Shown here: in pieces, positions 16,650 to 24,789 of the stretch
Numbering within the stretch: position 1 is the stretch's first letter
How the letters are laid out: every line of letters begins with the position of its first letter
Assembly: GCA_902562525.1 (NCBI GenBank)
Contig: CACETT010000009.1
Location: 1-35,802, forward strand
Source: an uncultured Alphaproteobacteria bacterium
GTDB lineage: Bacteria > Pseudomonadota > Alphaproteobacteria > UBA7887
DNA: 35,802 nucleotides
Reading direction: 5' to 3'
The notes under the pieces: generated by a model
What the model saw: the letters and a program-made list of their open reading frames with translations, nothing else
Database searches by the model: none
What the model was told of the DNA's origin: nothing
Made by a program: the position numbers and the translations under genes

Positions 16650-18130
16650 TGGCTATTGATCAGGTGGAAATGAGCACTAATCCTTTCGATGATGATAAGC
16701 TCCATGAGGAATGTGGGGTTTTTGGGTTGTATGGCCACCCCGATTCAGCGGCTCACGTTGCATTAGGTCTTCATGCTTTGCAGCATAGGGGTCAAGAGGC
16801 TGCCGGGATCGTTAGTTTTGATGGCACACACTTTCATAGTCACCGAAGTCTAGGCAGCGTGGGGGATCATTTTTCTGAAGCCAATGTTATTGGGCAGTTA
16901 AAGGGCCGCTCGGCCATAGGGCACGTTCGTTATTCCACTTCAGGAGAGACAGTGTTGAGGAATGTTCAGCCCTTATTTGCTGATCTTGCTGGTGGTGGCC
17001 TAGCCATAGCTCACAATGGTAACATTACTAACGCGACTCAATTGAGGCGTCAGCTTGAAAAGAGAGGTTCAATATTCCAGTCTACTATGGACACGGAGGT
17101 GATTGTTCATTTAATAGCCACCTGTTCACGGCAAGATTTCGTGGAAAAATTTATAGACGCATTGCATCATATTTTAGGGGCCTATTCTCTAGTGATCCAG
17201 ACTCATGAGGGTTTAATAGGCGCTAGAGATCCCCATGGTGTTCGTCCATTGGTTCTAGGGGAATTGGATGGAAGTTACATACTCTGTTCAGAAACCTGTG
17301 CATTAGATATTATTGGCGCGAAATTTGTCCGAGATATTGATCCAGGCGAGGTTGTGGTAATTGATGAAGATGGATTGCGCAGTTTGCGGCCATTTAGGAC
17401 AAGTGTGCAAAAACGCTTCTGCGTTTTTGAATATATTTATTTTTCTCGTCCAGACAGTGTTGTTGAAGGGATCAATGTTTACGAGTCGCGAAAGAAAATC
17501 GGTGCTGAACTGGCGAAGGAATACGGAGTGGATGCTGATCTCGTGGTGCCAGTGCCCGATTCAGGTGTGCCTGGCGCAATAGGCTATGCGGAATATGCTA
17601 ATCTTCCGTTCGACCTTGGAATAATTAGAAATCATTACGTAGGTAGGACATTTATTGAGCCCATGGACTCGATTCGCCATTTGGGGGTGAGACTCAAACA
17701 CAATGCTAATCGTGCGGCTTTGGCTGGAAAAAGGGTTGTATTGGTCGATGACTCGATAGTGCGAGGTACCACGTCCACCAAAATAGTTGAATTAGTCCGT
17801 GCGGCGGGAGCGAAGGAGGTTCATATGCGGATCGCTAGCCCTCCGACAAGTCATTCCTGTTTTTACGGAGTTGATACTCCTGAGAGATCTCAGCTGCTCG
17901 CTTACCAGATGGATACTCAGGCGATGGGTGAATATATAGGGGTGGATAGTTTGGCTTTTATTTCTATCGACGGAATGTACCGAGCCATGGGTTTTGTGGG
18001 ACGTGACAATGATAGTCCTCAAATGTGTGATGCTTGTTTTACTGGCGACTACCCGATAGCCCTGACAGATCATTTGGATGGCGAGGAGTCGGCTCAATTA
18101 TCGCTCCTTGATGAGGCCAGCGAGAAGTGA
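16649..18130 (+). CDS. purF: Amidophosphoribosyltransferase PurF
   Basis: PurF makes 5-phosphoribosylamine from PRPP and glutamine, the first step of purine synthesis. The sequence shows a propeptide of about 21 residues ending at HEE, then the N-terminal nucleophile Cys22 in CGVFGLYG. The glutaminase domain follows (IGHVRYSTSG, LAIAHNGNITN), and then the phosphoribosyltransferase domain with the PRPP motif VVLVDDSIVRGTTS. Conserved cysteines in KRFCVFEYIYFSRPDS, SHSCFYG and MCDACFTGDYP match the 4Fe-4S ligands of the Bacillus-type enzyme. The GTG start has GAGGGAG eight bases upstream. The stop overlaps the next gene by four bases. Confidence 0.98.
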   Translation: MAIDQVEMSTNPFDDDKLHEECGVFGLYGHPDSAAHVALGLHALQHRGQEAAGIVSFDGTHFHSHRSLGSVGDHFSEANVIGQLKGRSAIGHVRYSTSGETVLRNVQPLFADLAGGGLAIAHNGNITNATQLRRQLEKRGSIFQSTMDTEVIVHLIATCSRQDFVEKFIDALHHILGAYSLVIQTHEGLIGARDPHGVRPLVLGELDGSYILCSETCALDIIGAKFVRDIDPGEVVVIDEDGLRSLRPFRTSVQKRFCVFEYIYFSRPDSVVEGINVYESRKKIGAELAKEYGVDADLVVPVPDSGVPGAIGYAEYANLPFDLGIIRNHYVGRTFIEPMDSIRHLGVRLKHNANRAALAGKRVVLVDDSIVRGTTSTKIVELVRAAGAKEVHMRIASPPTSHSCFYGVDTPERSQLLAYQMDTQAMGEYIGVDSLAFISIDGMYRAMGFVGRDNDSPQMCDACFTGDYPIALTDHLDGEESAQLSLLDEASEK

Positions 18131-18837
18131 AAAGCTTTCTTGACGGGTCGGTGGTATTGGTAACTGGCGCTTCACGGGGCATTGGTCGTGCTCTTGCCCT
18201 TCGGTTTGCCTCGGAAGGCGCTCACGTGATAGCTCTCGCTCGGAATATGAAGGCTCTTGAATCACTGGATGATTTGATTAGCAATCTCCGGGGAAGCTGC
18301 ACCCTTGTTCCTTTGGATATTTCTGACGGTCCTGGCGTAGATCGTCTGGCTGAGAGCCTTTTTCAGAGGTACGGAAGGGTGGATGTTCTTATAGGCAATG
18401 CCGCCCAATTGGGCGTATTAGGCCCCATTGGCCACGTTTCCCCGAATATTTGGGATCGAGTCGTGCAAGTAAATTTAACTGCAAATTGGCGCTTGCTGCG
18501 AAGTTTTGATCCCCTGCTGCGGGCAGCTACCCATGGGCGAGCAATTTTTTTAACTTCGAAGGTGGGGCGTGTGGCTTCGCCTTATTGGGGTGCCTATTCG
18601 GTCAGTAAAGCAGGTTTAGAGATGTTAGTGAGGGTTTATGCTGCAGAAACAAAAGGTACCTCCGTTCTAGTGAATTTGGTTGACCCAGGATCAATTCATA
18701 CCGATATGAGGGCTGAGGCTGTACCAGGTGAGGACAAGAGCCAACTTCCCTTGCCCGAATCAGTCACTGATCTATTTGTTGATTTGTGTGCTCCAGATTC
18801 CGGCAAGCATGGTGCATTGGTCACAGCGGAGAGGTAA
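18127..18837 (+). CDS. Short-chain dehydrogenase linked to purF
   Basis: A 236-residue classical SDR with the Rossmann motif TGASRGIG (14-21), an NAAQ in place of the usual NNAG, and the catalytic AYSVSKAG with its preceding serine in FLTSKVG. The substrate is unknown. An SDR directly after purF is a repeated arrangement in alphaproteobacteria, usually annotated only by family. The GTG start overlaps the purF stop (GTGA), so it is likely co-translated. It ends 9 bases from the convergent der stop. Not FabG: the N-terminus and C-terminal ending differ and it is shorter. Confidence 0.85.
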   Translation: MKSFLDGSVVLVTGASRGIGRALALRFASEGAHVIALARNMKALESLDDLISNLRGSCTLVPLDISDGPGVDRLAESLFQRYGRVDVLIGNAAQLGVLGPIGHVSPNIWDRVVQVNLTANWRLLRSFDPLLRAATHGRAIFLTSKVGRVASPYWGAYSVSKAGLEMLVRVYAAETKGTSVLVNLVDPGSIHTDMRAEAVPGEDKSQLPLPESVTDLFVDLCAPDSGKHGALVTAER

Positions 18838-18846
18838 CTTACCTCA

Positions 18847-20190
18847 CTATTGCGGAGAATACGGATTGCTTCGCGCACGCGCTAACATTCTTATCGGTGT
18901 TCCTGGAAGGTGGAAGGCAGCTCGGAGTTCATTGGTCAGGTAGCGGATGTAAGTATCAGATAGGCCTCCCGTTCTATTGATAGAAAGTGAGAAACGAGGT
19001 GGTCTAGTCGCGTACTGAGTTATGTATCTTATTTTAACCGCCCTTTTGTTAACCATGGGTGGCGGGTGGCGTTGGGATGTGGCTGCAAGCCAGCGATTTA
19101 GGTCTGAGGTGTTGATGCGCCGATTCCATTGTCGGTGAGCCTCAAAGGCTTGTTTCATCAGCAGATCAATTCCCGCTGTCGTGGTTGCCGAGCATTTGAC
19201 TATTGCAACACCTCTAATTTGGGGTAGTGATAATGCTACTTGTTCCCTAAAATAGTTTTCTCTTTCCTTATTCCTGTGCACCAAGTCCCATTTATTTAAA
19301 ATGATAACCATGGCCCTCCCTTGGTCCGCGATGTTATGGGCAATGTTAATGTCTTGTTTTTCCAGGTCTTTGACTGCATCTAAAACAAGGAACGCTACAT
19401 TACAAAACCGCAAGGCTTTCATAGTATCTTCAGTGGACATTTGTTCTAACCGTTCTGTTACTCGGGCTTTTCGTCGAAGGCCAGCTGTATCGACAAGTCG
19501 CAATGATTGTCCGTGGTATGCCCAGTCCACATGAATGGCATCGCGGGTTACACCCGGCTCTGGACCAGTCATCACGCGGTTTTCGCCCAGCAGGGTGTTA
19601 AAGAGAGTGCTCTTTCCTGTGTTAGGGCGGCCCAAGATAGCGATACTAATGCGTGTTGCGTCCACAGAAGTCGAAATGTTTAGATTTTCGTTTTTCTCAA
19701 GAAGTAGTCGTGTAACTTCAGATAATAGCTCAAATATTCCATCTCCGTGTTGGGCGGACACCAGGATGGGTTCGCCAAGACCAAGGGAGAACGCCTCGAG
19801 TTGTGTGGAGTCGCCAGCGCGTCCTTCTGATTTGTTAACAACAACCAGGGCAGGCTTGTTACTTTTGCGGACTAATTCGTTAAAATGCTCATCCAAAGGC
19901 ATCAAGCCGGAACGGCCATCTAACACCAAGAGAACTAGGTGTGCCGACGCAATCGCTGAAATGGTTTGATTTTGCATATTGTTTTCTAGCTCGGATTGGG
20001 GGGTAGCTTCGAGGCCAGCGGTATCAATGATACAAAATGAGTTCGTTCCGAAATCTACTATGCCTTCCCTTCGGTCCCGGGTGACGCCAGGCTGTGGATC
20101 TGTTAGTGCAGATCTTCTCCCCACAAGTCTATTGAAGAGGCTAGACTTTCCAACGTTTGGCCGTCCTACTATTGCTATAGTTGCCGGCAT
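18847..20190 (-). CDS. der: Ribosome-assembly GTPase Der (EngA)
   Basis: Der is a double-GTPase needed for 50S subunit maturation. The 447-residue protein carries two G domains in tandem: the first with GRPNVGKS (9-16), DTAG and NKSE, the second with GRPNTGKS (about 190-197), DTAGLRRK and NKWD. A KH-like C-terminal domain with PPRFSLSINRTGGLSDTYIRYL follows. The first G4 motif has Glu where NKxD is standard, a variation I recall as frequent in alphaproteobacterial Der. It follows bamB by 28 bases in the same direction, a conserved neighbour pair. Confidence 0.98.
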   Translation of the reverse strand: MPATIAIVGRPNVGKSSLFNRLVGRRSALTDPQPGVTRDRREGIVDFGTNSFCIIDTAGLEATPQSELENNMQNQTISAIASAHLVLLVLDGRSGLMPLDEHFNELVRKSNKPALVVVNKSEGRAGDSTQLEAFSLGLGEPILVSAQHGDGIFELLSEVTRLLLEKNENLNISTSVDATRISIAILGRPNTGKSTLFNTLLGENRVMTGPEPGVTRDAIHVDWAYHGQSLRLVDTAGLRRKARVTERLEQMSTEDTMKALRFCNVAFLVLDAVKDLEKQDINIAHNIADQGRAMVIILNKWDLVHRNKERENYFREQVALSLPQIRGVAIVKCSATTTAGIDLLMKQAFEAHRQWNRRINTSDLNRWLAATSQRHPPPMVNKRAVKIRYITQYATRPPRFSLSINRTGGLSDTYIRYLTNELRAAFHLPGTPIRMLARARSNPYSPQ

Positions 20191-20218
20191 AAATATTCCA
20201 TCCCCTAAATAAGGCTAC

Positions 20219-21580
20219 TTATCTTAAAGCAATGGCTTCGGCTTCGTCCGTCAATATATAAACAGTTCCCCTGGCTACAATAGGAGAGATTTTAATTCCT
20301 GCCCCTAACGAAATTTGGCCAAGTATGTTTCCTGAATATGGTGATATTGCTCGTATTTCCCCGAAGTTGTTTGCAATAATCAGACGATCTCCGGCAAGCA
20401 GCGGTCGAGTCCAAATTAGACGGCTCTTTCTATCGGTCGGATCATCAAATTTAGGCATCGGTGAAATCCAGTGAATTTTGCCAGTAATACGATGTAGACA
20501 AACTAGATCGTTTCCAGTGGTCATTAGGAATAAATAATTTCCTGCCGCCCAAGGAGTTTCCGAGCTTGCAATTTCTTGCTCCCAGAGCTGTGCTCCAGTG
20601 CGTAGATCTATCGCTACAAGTCTTCCACTATTGCTGCCGGCATAAACTGTGTTGTCAACAATAACTGGACTAGCATCTATGTCGCTTAGGGAAGTGTCAG
20701 CTCCTAGTCGGCCTTGAAAAATTAGTGAGTCGCTCCAGACAATCCGGCCGTTCTCGACTCTCATCGCGTATAGTTCTCCCGAGGAATAAGGAACTACGAC
20801 AATGTCTTTAGACACAGCAACTGCCGCGGTTCCCAGTAGGCCAGCACTTTCAACGATGCCCTGATGTTCCCACAAGGTAGCACCGTCTGAATGGCTAAGC
20901 ACATGAAGGTGATTATCTAGGCTTAAGACAAAGATTCTTCCATCGGATGCTACTGGAGCTCCTCTAAGAGGTGTTCCCAGGTTTTTCCACCAATAGAGAC
21001 CGCCATTCTCCGGATTTAGAGCTAAAATATAGCCATAAGCGGTGGTTACATAGAGAGTGTCTTGGTAGTATGCTAGGCCACCCCCTATAGATCCTTCCAT
21101 TTCTTCGCCCTGTGGAATTAAAGCTTTCTTCCAAACTGCCTCAACTGCCCCAAGCTTTATCGCCGATAGGTTACTCTCGGCGTCTAGAGTAAAGAGCATT
21201 TGTTTGACCACAATCGGATCCGCCAACAGGGGATTGTTTTCCGTTTCACCTTTTCCAAATCCAATAGACCATACCTTGGAAAGGTTGCCATCGGCTGCCG
21301 GGTGCTCCATCGAGTGGCTCGCTGAGCCACCAGTTTGGGCCCATTCGGGGTTAGTCTTGGGCCTGGGCAACTCAATGATAAGGGTGGCGGAACCGGGATC
21401 AGGTTCAAGTGACTTTTCCAGTGCTAGAACCGAAATCCTCTTTCCTGGAATAGGGGGCTCTTCCTTGTCTGTTCCAAGGATCGTCCGAGCTGTCTCGCAG
21501 CCGCCTAGCGGCAGGCAAGCGAGCATCAGGCTCAAGGCGACGCCTAACTCTGTGAAAATGTTTCTAATTTGAGTTCCCAT
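20219..21580 (-). CDS. bamB: Outer-membrane protein assembly lipoprotein BamB (PQQ-like beta-propeller)
   Basis: BamB is a periplasm-facing lipoprotein of the BAM complex that inserts outer-membrane proteins. The 453-residue protein has an N-terminal membrane segment and a lipobox LGGC with the modifiable Cys28. Several PQQ/beta-propeller repeats follow, recognisable as alternating GxLYALNPENGGLYWWK-like, VVAIDLRTGAQLWEQ-like and IRAISPYSGNILGQI blocks. It overlaps the upstream TPR gene by 17 bases and is followed by der, the usual alphaproteobacterial order. SurA and LptD in the same window act in the same outer-membrane assembly pathway. Confidence 0.92.
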   Translation of the reverse strand: MGTQIRNIFTELGVALSLMLACLPLGGCETARTILGTDKEEPPIPGKRISVLALEKSLEPDPGSATLIIELPRPKTNPEWAQTGGSASHSMEHPAADGNLSKVWSIGFGKGETENNPLLADPIVVKQMLFTLDAESNLSAIKLGAVEAVWKKALIPQGEEMEGSIGGGLAYYQDTLYVTTAYGYILALNPENGGLYWWKNLGTPLRGAPVASDGRIFVLSLDNHLHVLSHSDGATLWEHQGIVESAGLLGTAAVAVSKDIVVVPYSSGELYAMRVENGRIVWSDSLIFQGRLGADTSLSDIDASPVIVDNTVYAGSNSGRLVAIDLRTGAQLWEQEIASSETPWAAGNYLFLMTTGNDLVCLHRITGKIHWISPMPKFDDPTDRKSRLIWTRPLLAGDRLIIANNFGEIRAISPYSGNILGQISLGAGIKISPIVARGTVYILTDEAEAIALR

Positions 21581-22217
21581 GGATAGTTGCTAAGACTTTT
21601 CTCGCCCTTGTGCGAATACTAGCCGGGCTCGTAGGGTCATCAGCCAAGGTTACTAGCAGTTTTCTGGCTTCTTCTAGTTCCCCAGATTGTATTCTGGCAA
21701 GGGCCATGATTTCTTGACCTAGGTATTGCCACGGTCCAGAACCTCGAACAATGGGCTCCAAGCTGCTAATAGCCTCATTTGAAAGTTCTTGTTCTAAACG
21801 TTGAATCGCCGCTAAGATTATCGACAGCTCTCCCAAAAGTGGTTCTGTGCCAGGGTCATTGGCTAATTCATCGTAGACAGAGATGGCCTTAGATGATTGG
21901 TTACTATTAACCAAGGCTGCTGCTTCTCGGAGGGCAGCCAGCTGCGAATAACCGCCCCCTGATTCGTTTACTAGAGTATTGAACGCAACGGTAGCTTGTT
22001 CATGTTGCCCACTTTCTGAAAGCTCTACACCCGCTGAGAACATTATGCTGTCAGCTACCATTCGCCTCTCGAGGAGTTCGTCCCACCCCACTTTTGCAGC
22101 TGTGGCAACCACAATGCTAACCAACGCAAGAATCAGGTAGCGGCCATAGGTTGTCCAGAGCCTCCCGAGTCGGGCTTGGCGGACTTCGTCGTCTACTTCC
22201 TGAAAGATGTCTCCCAA
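21564..22217 (-). CDS. YfgM-like membrane-anchored TPR protein
   Basis: A 217-residue protein with a short cytoplasmic N-terminus (GDIFQEVDDEVRQAR), one membrane segment (about 26-46) and a periplasmic alpha-helical tetratricopeptide-like region to the end. This is the architecture of YfgM and the TPR_21 group, which associates with the SecYEG translocon and periplasmic chaperones. The track starts at a TTG 13 codons upstream; the TTG at 22217 is preferred because AGGAG lies seven bases upstream and the product then begins as relatives do. It overlaps bamB by 17 bases, and the TPR-bamB-der order is conserved. Partner specificity is inferred from family. Confidence 0.85.
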   Translation of the reverse strand: MGDIFQEVDDEVRQARLGRLWTTYGRYLILALVSIVVATAAKVGWDELLERRMVADSIMFSAGVELSESGQHEQATVAFNTLVNESGGGYSQLAALREAAALVNSNQSSKAISVYDELANDPGTEPLLGELSIILAAIQRLEQELSNEAISSLEPIVRGSGPWQYLGQEIMALARIQSGELEEARKLLVTLADDPTSPASIRTRARKVLATIHGNSN

Positions 22218-22279
22218 GACTTTTCTCCTAGATAGCGGTGTATTCTGATAACACAATCATAGGCTTGCTGCATAGTAAA

Positions 22280-22298
22280 TTGGGTAGGTTAGACCCAA
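22280..22298. promoter_or_regulatory. Short inverted repeat in the divergent TPR / DUF2794 region
   Basis: TTGGGT at 22280-22285 and ACCCAA at 22293-22298 form a perfect 6-base inverted repeat around a 7-base spacer. It lies between two divergent genes, so it could be an operator, or a weak RNA hairpin in the leftward leader. No U-run follows, so it is not a standard terminator. Confidence 0.25.
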
Positions 22299-22323
22299 AG
22301 GATATGCAAATAAGTCGGTTTCG

Positions 22324-22351
22324 TTGACCTTTTATTGTAGAAGGTTAACAT
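22324..22351 (+). promoter_or_regulatory. Candidate promoter for the DUF2794 gene
   Basis: TTGACC at 22324-22329 and TAACAT at 22346-22351 are spaced by 16 bases and point rightward, with a leader of about 35 bases to the ATG. The direct repeat AGAAGGTT occurs at 22340 and again about 15 bases later, overlapping the -10 area. By eye only. Confidence 0.4.
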
Positions 22352-22394
22352 AAGAAGGTTGCCACTTTGAATAGGGGTGTGAGAGCGGCCGATT

Positions 22395-22730
22395 ATGGGT
22401 GAGCTAATCATATTAAGGGAAAGAAGACGGCTATACAGGTCCGTTCATTTCTCTCGAGTTGAGCTCCAGGCCTTGCTTCAAGTCTTTAGCCGGCACGTGG
22501 CTACTAGGGAATGGCTGGATTATTCGATAGACTCCGGCGAAAAAAAAGCGGTTTTCTGCGTATATCGTCGGGCCCATGATTTCCCTCTTTATGAAATCCA
22601 TAAATTGGCGCCGGGTAGCCGAAAGTCGGGGGATTTTTTAATTGTAAGCAAGGGGGATGTGATCCGAGCTTCGCGGAGCCTGGATGCCGCCTTGCGCATT
22701 TTTGACCCGCCACTAAGCGCAGTACCCTAA
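22395..22730 (+). CDS. DUF2794 family protein
   Basis: A 111-residue soluble protein without signal peptide or membrane segment. The pattern FSRVELQALLQVFSRHVATREWLDYSIDSG followed by AVFCVYRRAHDFPLYEIHKL agrees with DUF2794 as I remember it, an alphaproteobacterial family of unknown function; the last part RSLDAALRIFDPP also fits. It is transcribed divergently from the TPR-bamB-der operon and stands alone. Just after the stop, ACCCTAAGGGT followed by four T residues makes a very short hairpin that could weakly terminate. Family call is moderate; function cannot be inferred. Confidence 0.75.
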   Translation: MGELIILRERRRLYRSVHFSRVELQALLQVFSRHVATREWLDYSIDSGEKKAVFCVYRRAHDFPLYEIHKLAPGSRKSGDFLIVSKGDVIRASRSLDAALRIFDPPLSAVP

Positions 22731-23005
22731 GGGTTTTTAATTTAGCGGGGAATCCTTCGGCTGTGGGTCCACGCAGTTTCTTTATTTTCAACCGTTTGGC
22801 TGCTGTGCATAAATGGAGTGAATGCGAGCTGGCGTTTCTGAATCTCAGGAGGCCAGAAGCCAGGTAACGCAAGGGGGATTGACATATCTCAAAGGGAAGG
22901 GTTGGTAGATCTATCTCTGTCGCCTTCCATGAAGATTGCCCAGAGGTTTTGTGCTAATAAGGTTCTGAAAGCGAATAACTTTTTTTATTAGAGGTGCGCA
23001 AAAAA

Positions 23006-23779
23006 ATGCCACGTGCTATTCATGGGTTACTGTCAGGCATTGTTATGGGCATAGCTGCTAGCTTGAGTGTCAGCCCTGTTTTGGCCGAACCTGAAGACTC
23101 TGCGGAGAGGTTGGCGGCGAGGATTGCCTGGGGTCTGGAGCGGCTAAAGAATGGTAATTCTTGTAACCGTTGTTACTTCAACGGAATAGTGCTGCGTGGC
23201 CATACTCTCTACAGGACCAGTTTGAAAATGGTCGAAATGCGGGATGCCGATCTCCGCTGGACTTATTTTGAAGATGTGGATCTATTTCAAGCTGATCTTA
23301 GGGGATCAGATATGAGGCAGGCGTCGTTGGAAAACACTAATCTCTATGATGCAGATCTGAGAACAACGGATCTAGATAAAGCTAATTTGAGAGGTGCGGA
23401 TCTCACCAGTGCTAATTTACAGAGAGCTTATTTAACTGAGGCTATTCTTAGCGGAGCCACTTTGCGTGAAGCTCGCCTTGATGATGCGGACTTAACTGGT
23501 GCAGATCTCACGTTCGCCGATCTCTCGCGCGGAATTTTGACAAGAGCAAATTTTACTGAGGCTAATTTGGAAAATGCTATATTAAGTTATTCGATTTTGG
23601 GGGGTGCAGACTTTAGTGGTGCTAACTTAACGGGAACTAGGTTTCGCGGCGTTGATTTTTCAAACGCTAATTTGACCGATACGGATCTTTCTAAAAGCAA
23701 TCTATCGGCAACAGATCTGGAACAAGCAATTTTGTGCAGAACACTCACCCCTTGGGGCGAGGATAACAGTGGGTGTTGA
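23006..23779 (+). CDS. Exported pentapeptide-repeat protein with paired cysteine caps
   Basis: A 257-residue protein with a signal peptide (hydrophobic core about 7-24, cleavage after PVLA). A short helical lead-in is followed by a CNRC motif (Cys53, Cys56) and about 25 tandem A(D/N)Lxx pentapeptide repeats, which form a right-handed quadrilateral beta-helix. It ends with AILCRT...NSGC (Cys244, Cys257). The cysteine pairs at both ends suggest disulfide-capped helix ends in the periplasm (inference). The track starts at a GTG four codons upstream, but the GAGGTG there makes a good RBS for the ATG at 23006. Same architecture as the protein at 26186-26791. Function unknown; cytoplasmic Qnr-type gyrase mimics lack a signal peptide. 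Confidence 0.87.
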   Translation: MPRAIHGLLSGIVMGIAASLSVSPVLAEPEDSAERLAARIAWGLERLKNGNSCNRCYFNGIVLRGHTLYRTSLKMVEMRDADLRWTYFEDVDLFQADLRGSDMRQASLENTNLYDADLRTTDLDKANLRGADLTSANLQRAYLTEAILSGATLREARLDDADLTGADLTFADLSRGILTRANFTEANLENAILSYSILGGADFSGANLTGTRFRGVDFSNANLTDTDLSKSNLSATDLEQAILCRTLTPWGEDNSGC

Positions 23780-23816
23780 TTTGGAGTGTAACAGAGACAG
23801 GTGAGGAATTTATGAA

Positions 23817-24785
23817 ATGAAGATTGGTTATCTGATAAAGGTTCGGCCAGATTTGGAAGATATTGTGCCGGAAGATGTAGAGGAATATGTCCAAGTTTCT
23901 GTTGGAGAAAATGGCCTCTATTCGGATGAAGATTTGGAAAAAGTAAAAGACGTAGACGCATTTATTATTGGCATGGAGCCTGTAAACGAGCAAATTTTAT
24001 CTGCGGCCACAAATGTAAAAATAGCTCAGAGGTTAGGTGTTGGCTACGAAACTTTTGATTTGAAAGCGACGGCCGAGAGGCAGATACCAGCTTGTAATAT
24101 AGAAGGAGTAAATAAAGAGGCGGTCGCAGAACATAACATGGCGCTCATGTTGGCTTTATCAAAGAAGCTTCCTCAGGCATCGGCTCTAACAGAGAGTGCA
24201 GACTGGCCGGCCGCAAGGACCCTCTCTGATGGTGCCTTTGAACTGAAAGGCCTGACGCTGGGCATAGTTGGTTTTGGAGACACCGGTTCTTCTCTAGCTA
24301 AGCGTGCACGACCCTTTGAGATGGATATTATTTACAGCGAAATTCGGGAAGTAAATGAGGGTGTTGCGAGCCAGCTTGGAGCAAAGAGGGTCAGCCATGA
24401 AGAGCTTTTTAAGACGTCAGATATAGTTTGTATTTGCACCAACTTAAATGACACGAGTCGGAATTTGGTGAACGGCGAGGCACTTGCCTTAATGAACTCT
24501 AGGACAACGTTAATTTGTTGTGCCAGAGGGGGTATTCTAGATGAAGCGGCCGTGGCCTCTGCACTTAAGTCTGGCCAAATATTGCAAGCAGGGATTGATG
24601 TTTTTGAAACGGAGCCGATTGAGCCAGACAATCCACTTATTGGGATTGATAATTGTATTTTGACCTCTCACGTTGCTGGGGTCACAAAGCCCACATCGGC
24701 CCGAATATGGGAGTGGGCACATGAAAATGTGCGCGCGGTGGTAGTAAAAGGTGAACGTCCTCGCTGGATAAGAAATGGAGTGTAG
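23817..24785 (+). CDS. D-isomer-specific 2-hydroxyacid dehydrogenase
   Basis: An NAD(P)-dependent oxidoreductase that interconverts 2-hydroxy and 2-oxo acids. The 322-residue protein has the split catalytic domain, the dinucleotide motif GFGDTG (152-157), and the three active-site residues in their usual contexts: Arg237 in ARGG, Glu266 in DVFETEP and His285 in TSHVAG. The length and the EGVNKEAVAEH segment suggest a phosphoglycerate-dehydrogenase-like or hydroxypyruvate/glyoxylate-reductase-like member, but substrate cannot be decided. It starts 37 bases after the pentapeptide gene and ends 4 bases from the convergent MFS gene, so a functional link with either neighbour is possible. Confidence 0.92.
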   Translation: MKIGYLIKVRPDLEDIVPEDVEEYVQVSVGENGLYSDEDLEKVKDVDAFIIGMEPVNEQILSAATNVKIAQRLGVGYETFDLKATAERQIPACNIEGVNKEAVAEHNMALMLALSKKLPQASALTESADWPAARTLSDGAFELKGLTLGIVGFGDTGSSLAKRARPFEMDIIYSEIREVNEGVASQLGAKRVSHEELFKTSDIVCICTNLNDTSRNLVNGEALALMNSRTTLICCARGGILDEAAVASALKSGQILQAGIDVFETEPIEPDNPLIGIDNCILTSHVAGVTKPTSARIWEWAHENVRAVVVKGERPRWIRNGV

Positions 24786-24789
24786 GCAG

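Noticed and set aside
22731-22760. Terminator after the DUF2794 gene
   Set aside because: ACCC-TAA-GGGT followed by T residues is only a 4-base stem with a 3-base loop, too weak to list as a terminator.
22879-22884. TTGACA upstream of the first pentapeptide gene
   Set aside because: No acceptable -10 at 16-19 bases (best TGGTAG/TAGATC), so no promoter was called although the -35 is perfect.
23006-23779. Qnr-like quinolone-resistance or gyrase-mimic protein
   Set aside because: Pentapeptide repeats alone suggested it, but the signal peptide and cysteine caps indicate export, so a DNA-gyrase target is unlikely.
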